Source of the DNA: Isoetes taiwanensis
Lineage: Eukaryota > Streptophyta > Lycopodiopsida > Isoetales > Isoetaceae
NCBI GenBank assembly: GCA_021234155.1
Contig: JAJEKV010000003.1
Coordinates: 13,810,386 to 13,874,385, forward strand
Reading direction: 5' to 3'
DNA length: 64,000 nucleotides
Shown here: positions 45,597 through 55,693 of the stretch, one piece after another
How the letters are laid out: each line of letters begins with the position of its first letter
How positions within the stretch are numbered: the first letter of the stretch is position 1
Position numbers and translations under genes: made by a program
The notes under the pieces: generated by a model
What the model was told of the DNA's origin: nothing
The model's database searches: none
What the model saw: the letters and a program-made list of their open reading frames with translations, nothing else

Positions 45597-46546
45597 TAGA
45601 TCTTTAGAGTTCGGTTCTTTACCTTATCCTCACTAAGCACTTTCGTCTTGTTGCCAATTTCTCCCTTTGCTATCATCAAGTTCACTTTACGGTTGCCACG
45701 GATGATGCTTTCGACCCCTTCCTGCGTGAAAATGCTCCTAAGCCCACGACTCCACCTTTCTCGATTTGGGCATTCTGCTTTTATGTGGCCGAACTCCTCA
45801 CAACCGTAACACTGGATTTGAGCTCTTCCTCTTCCTCGGCTTCTACCTCGTCCCCGACCTCTTTCCCCTGTATACAAAACAGTCGGATGTTCTTCCATAC
45901 GGACAAATTTTTCCTTCACACTTGCTGCTGCAATCTTTTCTTGCTCCAATTCCGTTCTAATCGCTTCCACAGCTTTATCAAACGTAGGCGAAGTGCGCCT
46001 AACCAACACAGCTAAATCCTTGTAAGAATCATGAAAGGCTCTTGTTAAAATCAATACTTTCTGTTGCTCGGAATATTTTACTCCGGCTCCTTCTAAATCA
46101 TGGAATAACAAACGTAGACGCCTTATCAAACTCGTCACGTCACTACCCTTCTCAAACTGCAAGCTGCGCACTTGCATCTCCAACACTTCAATTTGCGAAG
46201 AAGTCTTCGCTTCATACCTTTCAAGAAGGTATTCCCACATCTCGGCTGGAGTCTTGTGCTGAATTTCAAGCACTATGTCTCCTCCCAATTTTGCCATGAT
46301 AATCGCCTTAGCAATTTCTTCCTTCTCATCTTCAGATGTCTCTTCCCTCTTCCCTTCTTCTGATCCAGAGGCCTCTTTCTTGATCTTGAATGGTGTCACA
46401 GCCGTTTTTCCTTTGGATACGAGCTCCCATAATTTATCCACTTTGAGGGCCTGTGTGATCATGGCTTTCCAAAGTTGAAAACCGGCTTCATCTCCCTCAA
46501 ATACTTTGGTGTTACTCAGGTATGTTAAGGCAAGCCTGCTGGCCAT
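45596..46546 (-). CDS. Copia gag (capsid/nucleocapsid)
   Basis: 316 codons starting at the ATG shortly downstream of the primer-binding site. The capsid-like region has the UBN2-type pattern (FQLWKAMITQALKVDKLWEL, MWEYLLERYEAKTSSQIEVL, LRLLFHDLEGAG). The nucleocapsid has an RGRGRGRSRGRG stretch and one CCHC zinc knuckle (CYGCEEFGHIKAEC), about residues 240-253. It packages element RNA into virus-like particles. The frame is intact. Confidence 0.9.
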   Translation of the reverse strand: MASRLALTYLSNTKVFEGDEAGFQLWKAMITQALKVDKLWELVSKGKTAVTPFKIKKEASGSEEGKREETSEDEKEEIAKAIIMAKLGGDIVLEIQHKTPAEMWEYLLERYEAKTSSQIEVLEMQVRSLQFEKGSDVTSLIRRLRLLFHDLEGAGVKYSEQQKVLILTRAFHDSYKDLAVLVRRTSPTFDKAVEAIRTELEQEKIAAASVKEKFVRMEEHPTVLYTGERGRGRGRSRGRGRAQIQCYGCEEFGHIKAECPNRERWSRGLRSIFTQEGVESIIRGNRKVNLMIAKGEIGNKTKVLSEDKVKNRTLKI

Positions 46547-46553
46547 GAATCTG

Positions 46554-46566
46554 GCTCTGATACCAC
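46554..46566 (-). promoter_or_regulatory. Copia primer-binding site (initiator tRNA-Met)
   Basis: On the minus strand, TGGTATCAGAGC follows the LTR end (TTATCA). It is the standard plant Copia primer site complementary to the 3' end of initiator tRNA-Met. Confidence 0.9.
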
Positions 46567-46700
46567 TGATAAGAATTCAGAGATAGGGCTCCTTCTGAGG
46601 TTTCTATCGCCTGGATCGAAACTAGGTTACCTCCTGCAAGCTCACGGTCAAACAAAAATGTTCCTGCACTGTTCTATTACAGACTTGGACGCCCTGTTCA
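46567..46700 (-). repeat. Truncated 5' LTR of the Copia element
   Basis: The inner 132 bp are identical to 41901-42032. The outer 200 bp or so are missing: at 46700 the sequence switches directly into the RNase H region of a second Copia element. Confidence 0.85.
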
Positions 46701-47189
46701 ACTATACAACCTTGTTTTTTACTTCTCCAAGATACTGTGCTTCCTCCAACTTGTTGAAGATAACCAGATGTGGATGCTCTGGAGTCCAGATCACCTCCCC
46801 AGTCTGCATCAGAGTATGCTGTTAAATCAAGACTAGTGTTTGTAAATGTTAGTCCTTTATTTTGTGTACCTTTCAGAAATCTGAGTACATGCTTGGCTGC
46901 CTGCCAATGTTTCCTTCCAGGATTGTTTCCATATCGGCTTAACATGTTTACACAAAAAGCTATATCAAGTCTGCTGCAATTAGCTACATATAAAAGGCAT
47001 CCAACCAATTCTCTGTATGGATACTTTTCCATTTCCAATCTTTCCTCTTCATTTGTAGGACTCATGTTTATAGATAATTTCTGACTTGTAACCATAGGGG
47101 ATTTTACACCATTGCATTTTGTCATCCTAAATTTCTGAAGCATGCCCTGAATATTTCTTTCTTGAGTCAATGTTATCCTCTTGTTCTCT

Positions 47190-47424
47190 GGGCGTTTGGT
47201 CTAGTGGTAATACACTAGTTCCTTAGCAATGTGGTCTCGAGTTCGAGACCGCCCAGAATCGCACTCGGTACTGTTGGGGGTCAAATCCCAACAGACGCAA
47301 TGTAAGGTGGTTGGGGGCAGGGCCCAACCAAGCAATGTAGTGTGGTGTGTGGTCATATGTCCAGTTGGATGCTGCCTAGTGGCGTGACGTTAAAACTACT
47401 ATCTATCTATCTATCTATCTATCT
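47190..47424 (+). mobile_element. tRNA-derived SINE inserted in the older Copia element
   Basis: The 5' head is tRNA-like: acceptor strand GGGCG at 47190 pairs with CGCCC at 47250-47254, with an A-box-like TGGTCTAGTGGTA (about 47197-47210) and a B box GAGTTCGAGACC (47239-47250). An unrelated body follows, then CGTGACGTTAAAACTA and a 3' (ATCT)n tail ending at 47424. The insert splits the Copia RT coding sequence between the LTQERNIQ region and the EVHRD/FLGIE region. Length is 235 bp. Confidence 0.8.
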
Positions 47425-48881
47425 CTCAATCCCTGTGAACTTCAATTCCAAGAAATTTTTGTAGAGGACCTAAGTCTGTCATTTTAAATCTGCTATTCAT
47501 GAGTCCTTTGCATTTGTTTAGGCATTGTCAGTTATCACTTACCATAATATTATCATCTACGTATAGTGCTATGATGCAAAAGTGAACCTTTTCTCTGTAA
47601 ATATATAAGTTACCATCATTTACCATCTTGCTGAATCCTTGCTCTCTTAAGAACCCATCCATACATAGATACCACAGTCTTGGAGATTGTTTGAGTCCAT
47701 AAACTGCCTTTTTTAGTCTCCACACCATATTATTTCCTTGTTCAAAACCTTTAGCTTGCTGCATATAGATTTCTTCATGCAAGTCAGCATTCAAAAACGT
47801 TGTATTTACATCCATATGGTGAATTTCAAGATCCAATGCATTAACATATGCAAGCAGAATTCTCAAACTTGTTAACTTAACAATAGGGGAAAAAGTCTCA
47901 TCATAGTCAATACCTTTTCTCTGAGAATAGCCTTGAGCCACCAATCGAGCCTTGAATTTTTGTTCTCCATCATTGCCAATCTTTAGTTTGTACAGCCACT
48001 TGTTTTTTACTATGTTCTTGTCTTTGGGTTTTTACCAATTCAAAGGTTTGAGTTCTTGCAAATGAACTCCTCTTCTTCCATTGCTCTCTTCCAATGATCT
48101 GAATTATCAGAATTTAGTGCTTCCTCATAAGTGTTTGGCACACTAGGTTCCATAATGGGCATCAGCTCATTTATTTCAATATTTAGATTTTGCAACCTTC
48201 TAGATGTACCAGCAGAAGTTCTACCATGTTTTTCAAAATCTATATCATTGAGTCCTTCTCTCAATTTCTGTACCTCAGTGGTTTTCCTTTTGGCGCTTCT
48301 ATCATATATTACATTTTTGTTAAGTTGATCTCCTTCATTTTCTCTGCTTTCCTCATTATGGTCTGATTCTGCAGTTATATCTTCTTGATCACCATGAGCC
48401 TCTGCTGGTATTTCATCATCATCATCAGTACAGGAGCTTATTTGACTCTCTTTAATCCTTGTTTCCTGATTTTTACTACTTCCATATAAGTCTTCTCGTC
48501 CATCAATTTCCTTTCTGTTTTTGTATAGTATTGATTCAGTAAATCTCACATCTCTGCTCACAATAGTTCTCCTTTCCTCTGGGTTATATATTCTTCCTTT
48601 GATTGCTCTATTGTCAAGTTTCCTTCTTACTTATTTAAGAACATGTGAAAAAGCCAAATAGCCAAATGCTTTTAATAATATTCATATTTTGTAGGTGTTC
48701 TGCTCCATAAATCTTTAGCTATTTGTCCATTAAGACTTGATGATGGTAGTCTATTCTGGATGTATACTGCTGCTTGTACTGCTTCTTGCCACAGAAAATT
48801 AGGTAATCCAGGCTACTCCATTTTGCTGAGGAGTATGACTACATGTAATTTGTCTTTTGATCCCTCTTTCTCGGTTGCACA

Positions 48882-49240
48882 TCTTGCGACATGGCAACCA
48901 TCTGAAAGGAACCACCTTCTCTGTCCAGGAAGACCTGACCCCAGCACAGCTCTGTAGACGGAAAGAAGAATTATGTCGTGTGCGCGAGGCTCGCTTGCAG
49001 CAGAAGTGGGCCATTTATAGGGGAGGTCAAGCCATCATTCGGGATCAATGGCCATCTGACCCATGGGCATTTACTGTATAGCCATGTACTCTCTAGTCTC
49101 GCTTTGGTTTACTTTCAAGTTTGTTAATATTTGTGATTTGTTGTGGGGGGCAGCCCCCGAGCTTTGTGAGGGCTCATGCCCTCTTCTTTCTGTTCTGGTC
49201 CCATAACCCGATTGGGTTCCCGTGGACGTTAAAAGATTTA
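48882..49240 (+). mobile_element. LINE-derived insert with ORF1-like segment and 3' tail
   Basis: The insert interrupts the integrase of the older Copia element just upstream of its TPQQNGV motif. A plus-strand frame at about 48900-49081 reads SVQEDLTPAQLCRRKEELCR and KWAIYRGGQAIIRDQWP, resembling LINE ORF1 C-terminal regions, and ends at a stop. It is followed by the common 3' tail with GGGTTCCCGTGGACGTTAAAAG. The coding part is not adjacent to the RT 3' end, so this may be a non-autonomous derivative. Confidence 0.6.
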
Positions 49241-50112
49241 TCTCTCTGCAATGAAAATATTCTATAGGCATTATAAGACTGATTTTTTCTTCTAAGAAAG
49301 AAACATTTAGTGTGTCTGGAGTAATCATCGATAAAAGTGATAAAATACCTTTTGCCTTGCAAACTTCTGACATTGATTGGACCACAGAGATCTGAGTGTA
49401 CCAATTCTAATAGGTCTCCAGCTCGTTCATGTCTTTTCTTGAAAGGCAATCTTGTGCTTTTGGCCATCATGCATCCAAAACAAACAAAGTCCTTACTTTT
49501 AGCTGCTGATATCAGTCCCCTTTTAACCATTTCCCTTAGGTTGTCTATGTTTGCATGACCTAATCTTTCATGCCAGAGTTTTAGAGTTGGAATTTCTACT
49601 GAGTTTATGCTTCCAGACAAGTTTTTATTGTGAAAACCAAACAAGTTACCAACTCGTTTTGCAAGGAACTTCACTTTATTATTTTCAAACACTTTACAGC
49701 AGTGCTTATCAAATACAAGCTTGAATCCCATATCCACCAGCTTGCTGACTGATATAAGATTCCTGATAATATTTGGAACAGAAAGTACATCATGAAGGTT
49801 AGCTATATTGCCCTTTAAATCAAAGAGTTCAAGCATTCCTGACTCGTTTACTTCTTGCAATTCTCCATCTCCCATTTGAACAAATGTTGATGTTCTTATC
49901 TTCCTTTGCTTGAGAGCATCAGTAGTTCTAACTACTGATCTCTAAGCTCCACTATCTATCACAAGTAGGTCACCAATTTTATTAGAAGTTTGATTAGAAA
50001 TAGGGCAAGTAATAGTTGTGCTTACCTCGGCATCAGAGTCTTCTCCTTCAGTGTAAATATCTTGTGTCAAATTGACACTGCTGGCTCCTTCATTTTTGCC
50101 TCTCATATTGCT

Positions 50113-51175
50113 ATTTTTCGCGCAGAAATTCATGATTGGCCACGGAAAGCCCACTTGTTTCGGGCTTTGGTAGAGCCTGTTTTACTGTATGGTTCTGAAG
50201 TGTGGGGGCCTGCCATTAGTGCTAGTGCTTGGGAGAGCTTGGAGCGGGTGCAAAAGTCCTTTCTCACTTACGACCTCGGAGTTAAAACAACGGTGCCCTA
50301 TGCTATTCTTTTACAAGAGACGGGTTTTGGCCTCTTCAACATTACGCCATGAAGCCATCTCCACTATATCGCAAGGTGCACCACATGGATGATGTTAGGT
50401 ATCCCGTTCTTGCACTTGCCATGGTTTGAATCTCCTCGGCGTTTGAAACGATGTTGCAAAGAGCATTATACTACATGGTTTGCCCGTTGGGCTAAACCAC
50501 AGCGAGCACTTGCCTGATGCTTGCCGATTCGATCCCCCGAGCTTTTGCAACAATATCTCAATGGTCGTTTTTCAAAAGATATGGGACGCCTTGATTACTT
50601 TGGCCCAAGTGAAAACCGGTCATTATCATGCACACATAAATCCCACCTTGGCACCGGGGCCCAAGCTTATTTGCTTGCTTCATTGTCCAGGAACAAGCTT
50701 GTAGCTATTGCATCAATTTGCACGGGGTCTCACAAAGCTTCTGATTGAGACATATAGATGGGAGCGGCCGCAATTGCCGCCGAAGCGAGACTATGTGCTG
50801 TTGCCGATTCACGTGTTATTGAAGATGAAAGCCATACTCTTCCGAGTTGCCCCGCTTTTGAGATAGTTCGAATCATTTTTTTGACCTTAGCATTCCATTC
50901 CACGCTTCCACAACTTCTCAGAGCACCATCTGTGCATGACTTGGCATTATACATACTTGAGGTTCTAGATAAACGTCTGCAATTACTGAGTCCTCTGTAG
51001 TCATTATCTCTACTTGTCTAGTATCATCATTACTGCAAAGGTTTTTCCCTTAAAAACCTTTCGAGGCAGGGGTTTTTTAATCCTAGTAGTAATGATTGTA
51101 CTAGCCCATTGTATGGGTCCCATGACCTATTGGTCTCCGTGGACGTTAAAAAAACTATTCTATTCTATTCTATTC
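50113..51175 (+). mobile_element. 5'-truncated LINE inserted in the older Copia element
   Basis: Plus-strand frames read HLFRALVEPVLLYGSEVWG, ESLERVQKSFLTYDLGVKTT and VPYAILLQETGF (50150-50330), the thumb region after a LINE RT. After frame breaks come IEDESHTLPSCPAFE and LALYILEVLDKR (50815-50985), the C-terminal motif. The 3' UTR ends GGTCTCCGTGGACGTTAAAA and an (ATTCT)n tail at 51150-51175. It lies between the gag zinc knuckles and the protease of the older Copia element, opposite in orientation. This is the best-preserved 3' end of this LINE family in the window. Confidence 0.8.
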
Positions 51176-51738
51176 TTCCAGAACTTGTGTCCCTCTTACC
51201 CTTATCTTTATTTTTTCCAACACCCTTAGGACTTGGACATGCAGCTGCTATGTGACCATAACCATCACAATTAAAGCATCTTTTCTCTTTTAGCTTAGGA
51301 CAGTTGGTTTTCAAATGACCATAAGAATTACATCCATAGCATGGCCCTACTTTTTTTTCTCATTTCCAAATCGTACCTTCTTTTTCCCTGCAAACAAGAT
51401 CTCAACATTTTCTTCTTCTCCTTTAAGATTTTTTGCTGTTCAATTTCAGTTCTAATCATTAGCTTAGCCTTTCTAGCAACAGTTCTTACCAAGGTGGATA
51501 GCTGTTCAAACTCAGAAAATGCTCATGACAAAGAAAGCACATGAAAATCTTTAGTAATTGGCACTCCAGTAGCCTCAAGGTCTGTAACAATGTTATCATG
51601 TTTTTTTGGAAAAATACAGTCAAGTTATCTTCTTCTTTGAACTTCAACCTTCTTAGCTCCCTATCAAGCAATTCAATTTTAGAGGAGTTTTTAACCTCAT
51701 AATTTTTTATCAGAAATTCCCACATTTCCTTTGAAGTC

Positions 51739-51929
51739 GTATTTAATTAAAGTGGGACAAATCTTGAATTTTGGGACTCGGACTGAAAATGGGACTCACA
51801 CCCCATAAATTTTTTTTTTGAATTGATTACTTGAATATAATTACAGATCACACACAAAGAATTGGGTTACTTGTTTTCCTCATAAATTTTACAAACCACT
51901 AGTTGAGAAAGTTTTCAAGCTTCTCAATA
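51739..51929. other. Junction between Copia remnant and DUF7869-type element
   Basis: AT-rich, with a T-run at about 51808-51817. No ends could be defined. Confidence 0.3.
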
Positions 51930-54913
51930 TTATCTACCCTCATACAATGATATAGCATGGAGGTTGCTCATGGCTTTGTCCATCTCCCTTTTTGGGATCT
52001 TGTGTGTGTTGTCCTTTGCAGTGTGAGAACCTGGATATGACCATACCACACACTCCACCAATTCCCTCCTTTGAGGATCAAAGATAATTTGCCCTCCACT
52101 TCTTCTCCCAAATTGGGTGTATTGCTCCTTCAAGTTGCCCTTCTTCTTGTGTCCCCAATGGGCTCCCAATATTGAATTTGGAATCCAGGACGCAACTCCT
52201 CTCCATCAGGCATAGTGGTGGTTACATCAAGAGAGTGCCACCCCTAACCATATTGGACAGTCCTCATCATCAGGCCTTACTAGCACAAAGTATCCTTCCT
52301 TGATGTCCTCAAAGGGATCCCACTCAGGAAGATCAAACCACTTGGCTTTGAGGCCTTACTTCCCAAACCACTTGGAACCCTTGTTAGGACCCAAGTGAAC
52401 ATTCTTAGACGTGCTTGCTCCTTGAGAACCCTCCCATCTTGACTCGCAAGAACCCGCCTCTTAGCTTTCTCCCACATGGTTGTTCAGTTTCTAAGCATGT
52501 CACAACTTTCTCCCAGTACTTGATTAGGGAGTCCATTTGATTTTTCTTAAGAGTGGAGGTGTGCTTTCCATTTCGAACATCATCCCAGTGCGTTATGTAA
52601 TCCTTGATGCCCTTCACTAGTTGGCTAGAGTCTTTGACAGTCTTGAAGGGAGGTAGTGGTTTTGACCCCCTTTAGAATGAGAACTTCACCAAAGAGACAC
52701 CCCTTTGCCACAACTTCGATTCCTTGTACAGGCATCCACAACTTGTCACCCGGTCTCCACTTATATTGCATGATTGGTATTCCATCCCTAACCCAAAACT
52801 TGAACTGAAGTGGCTTTGTGTGTCCTCACATCAACCTGGTCCTTACCATCTAGCAAGTATCCCTCTACAAATGATTTCCAATCTGCAACCTCATCCATCA
52901 AGAAAGCCATTGGGTTGGGGTCAATGCGACTCTCAAACACATCCATTAGTTCGGGGAGACTAGTCACGTTTTCTCTCTTGAGCTTGGTGGAGAAAGTTCC
53001 AAAGAATCCATCTATATCATCATCGTATGCCCAACCATCATGAATCCCACTTTCACAACTTTGAATACTCCCACTGGCCATCCAAGTATGACATTGCCCC
53101 AAACATCCATCTATTCTTGTTTTCTTTCCAACAGTTGTCCAATTGAACACATAGCTCCTCAGGCAGTGGTTTCTCAAGTAAGGGGAAATCATCCCAAGTC
53201 CTCCTTGATTCACTAGACACTTTGGATGTGAGCTTTTTTATCTGCCTTTGGTAACAAAGCGGTTGATCATCCATCAAAGCCTCAAAAATGGGTGCTGAAG
53301 GGGAATACCTCCTCCCTTCTATCGATCCTTTCTCTAGTGTTCTCAAGCACTTGAAAATAGAGCTCACATGGAAGTTTGGATCATCCCTCCATAGATCAAG
53401 CACAAAATGACCATATGTTTCAGTTCCATGATCATGTGTTAAGACACCCGCCAGACTTACGTTCATCTGAAAAGCGTTTTGACAACGCTTGGGTAAAGGA
53501 TCTAGCTTTGGCAAGAAAGTCTTGTGTTGGTCCATCTTATCATGAATTATACATAAAAATTTGTCCCAATGCATCTCGAAAAATGTTCTCCACCGCCAAT
53601 ACAACCTGTCTACATGATATTTGGTCCCTTTGGTGATCGCAAATTGCTCCCTAATTGCCATTCTTTCTTTCTCTATTGCGGTTGATGCAAGTGTATCCTT
53701 GAGTTGAATGCAAGTGTTGCACTTTGAGAATGGCATGTGTTGCGGGACACTCACGTCCCGAGAAGTGAGTGCTCCATAACTTGCTGAAATGTGATTGAGA
53801 AAGAGGCCTACCTCCGGTAGTTTCTAGGATGGAGTTGACCGACCTCTTTAAGGCACTCCTTTTGGATTTAGTGTTGTGGCAACACCCTTTGCACCACTAC
53901 GCACACCAGGTGCTTTCGTTCACCTTCGACTTGTGGGGCATAGATTGAGACATGTATCTCACAAAGCTCTCGAAGACTGCAATGGCCTTGAGAGTATTTG
54001 CTCTAGGTTTCAAAGTGAGTGCATTACCATGTTGGAACAAAGCTGTGCCCTTTTCTAACCTTTGCTCCCCAAGATCAGTAGAATGAAGACTTGCTCACCC
54101 CAAGAATCCATCTCAATGCTCTCATACATACCCTCATGCCCCTCAATTGATATAGTAGCCTTCACCCAGATTTTCATCATAGCTTTGGAATTCTTACACA
54201 AGGAGTAGATGAAATTAATCCTATCTTTTTGAAGTCATCCAATGTATTGGGACCTTATCTGCCATGAGAGGTCATCCACACTTTGTCTTTGCCTTTGTGC
54301 AATCTAGGTTGCAACACTCTTGTCCCCTAATTGCCTCTAGGTTTTCTCTGGTTGGGGCCATACTTTCCATCCTTTCTAAGTATTTGTCACTTCTAGGCCT
54401 CTTGGGCACCCTTGGCTGCCTTTTATGAAAAACATAACGTCTCTTCCTTGTGATCAAAGGATGCTCATCGACCACCAAATCTTCCACATGGCCTTGAGTG
54501 GGTCTTGGGGTATGTAGTTGAGTAGGGCATTCCAGACTATCACCATTCTTGTGTGTAATATATCTAATTGGCCATCTCAACTGACTTTGGGACTCCAGCA
54601 ACCCAGAGCACACAATGCAATCACTAGAGCTTCCCTGGGACATGATTGTATCAACTTCGATAAGAAGCTTCACAATGCCAACTCCAAGATGATCATCTCC
54701 CAGCCTTTCATCATTCACACTATCAAAAGGATCAACTGCAGTTATTATGCCCTCTGCAAATACCGTCTCGTTGCAAGGGTGCAACAACAAGCAACCCATC
54801 TTCCTCCATTGGAGCCTAGGGCAATGGCCTGTGCTTGGCTTCCTTGGCTCCACTTTGCTGAACTCACATGCTCCCTGAATTAAAAAGCACACATTAAAAC
54901 CATATACAACCAT
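51930..54913 (-). pseudogene. Decayed transposon-like gene with DUF7869-type (RNase H-fold) motifs
   Basis: Reading leftward, 54913-54272 holds an N-terminal region ending RGQECCNLDCTKAKTKCG, a Cys-rich motif typical of these proteins. Broken frames follow (about 54250-53760: KATISIEGHEG; GRPLSQSHFSKLW). Then 53754-53053 is open for 233 codons: FSKCNTCIQLKDTLA, IIHDKMDQHKTFLPKL, HGTETYGHFVLDLW, LCVQLDNCWKENKNRWMFG. The D-M-D-Q-x-K-T and LDN....ENKNR words are those I associate with DUF7869 proteins, a transposase-like family in animals and early-diverging plants. Further pieces reach 51930 (SLPELMDVFESRIDPNPMAF; RRSGGQIIFDPQRREL). Terminal repeats were not found. Multiple frame breaks show it is inactive as sequenced; some gaps could be introns. 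Confidence 0.6.
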
Positions 54914-55125
54914 ATATGAATGAGCACTATAGCCATATAACCATTAGAAACCATACAACCATTAAAAACCATTGAAAACCTTATAACCATTAAAAACATT
55001 AAAACATTTAAAACCTTATAACCATTAAAAACATTAAAACATTTAACACTAACATTTAACATTAAAACATTTAACATTAACCATTAAAAAGCATTAAAAC
55101 ATTACAACCATTAAAACATAGGCTT
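54885..55125. repeat. ACCATTAAAA/AACATTTAAC minisatellite
   Basis: Short units such as ACCATTAAAA, CCATACAACC and AACATTTAAC recur for about 240 bp with little other content. The block separates the DUF7869-type element from the GC-richer region to the right. Confidence 0.85.
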
Positions 55126-55620
55126 CCCCGAATCATGATTTGTCTTTGGCGTGGCCCTTCGTCGTGACATCCTCGACATGGCCCGCGTCGGCCGATCCAG
55201 TCACGGATGGCATCGCGACACCGCGTGACTCTAGGAGTGTCATAAATGCCACTTTTTTCGAGGTTCGGGGTGCAGCCCGAAATAAGCGCACCCTCTTCCT
55301 CTTCCCCACGACCCTATTCCTTCCATTCCTCTTTGTCTTCCCTGTTTTAGACTCAGGTAGCCTTTGTTCCTCTGTTCAAGCCTTGGCGCTCGATCTGCTA
55401 TTGCATTTCGGTGCAATCTTATGATCATAAGCGTGGTCGACGGATCGCGGCGCATCCAAATGAGGAGGTTTTGGCTCAATTTGAGTCGGCCCGGCCGAAA
55501 AGTACTTCCTAAGAAGAAAGTGAGAAACCTTTTCTGTAAGTTTTGATATTCTTATACTGCTTGTTTATTGTTTTTTTGCAATTCCTTTACTACTGTGCTG
55601 CTCCTATTATTTTTTTAGAG
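55126..55620. other. Upstream region of the unknown 55.7-63.2 kb gene
   Basis: GC-richer than the flanks, with a plus-strand open frame (55140-55424) lacking any recognisable motif. It probably contains promoter sequence for the downstream gene. Confidence 0.35.
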
Positions 55621-55626
55621 CCTCTT

Positions 55627-55632
55627 TATATA
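55627..55632 (+). promoter_or_regulatory. TATA box of the unknown gene
   Basis: TATATA within CTTTATATACCC lies 62 bp before the ATG at 55694, a typical plant spacing that would leave a 5' UTR of about 30-35 nt. Confidence 0.55.
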
Positions 55633-55693
55633 CCCTTATACATTTTCCAGCCCGACAAATCCTTACTCTCGCTTTGCAAACGCCTGTAGCAAA

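Larger units (their letters stand above)
41900..46700 (-). mobile_element. Copia (Ty1) LTR retrotransposon, nearly complete, minus strand
   Basis: In element orientation: a truncated 5' LTR (46700-46567), a tRNA-iMet primer site (46566-46554), gag, protease-integrase, RT-RNase H, a purine-rich tract (about 42245-42233) and a full 3' LTR (42232-41900). The gag-protease-integrase-RT order defines Copia. The 132 bp shared by the two LTRs are identical, so insertion or duplication is recent. A frame change at gag/pol (45596) and breaks at 43731-43594 prevent a single polyprotein. No target-site duplication can be tested because the outer part of the 5' LTR is missing. Confidence 0.9.
46701..51738 (-). 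mobile_element. Older Copia element, broken by nested insertions
   Basis: Minus-strand pieces in Copia order. Gag: 51735-51176, with MWEFLIKNYEVKNSSKIELL and two CCHC knuckles, CYGCNSYGHLKTNC and CFNCDGYGHIAAAC. Protease: LLVIDSGA near 49950. Integrase: 49875-48800, with LWHERLGHANIDNLREMVKR, CFGCMMAKSTRLPF, HSDLCGPIN and TPQQNGV. Linker: 48561-48040. RT: 47944-47528, with MDVNTTFLNADLHEEIYMQQ and YVDDNIMVSDN. RNase H: 47170-46701, with YSDADWGGDLDSRASTSGYL. It carries insertions at 47190-47424, 48882-49240 and 50113-51175. No LTR is present in the window. It is inactive and of a different lineage from the element at 41.9-46.7 kb. Confidence 0.85.

Noticed and set aside
47190..47256. Functional tRNA gene
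   Set aside because: The head has tRNA-like A and B boxes, but it is fused to an unrelated body with an (ATCT)n tail and interrupts a Copia coding region, which defines a SINE.
55140..55424. 94-codon ORF as a gene
   Set aside because: No motif; it begins just after a minisatellite and ends before the TATA box of the downstream exon chain, so it is probably promoter sequence.
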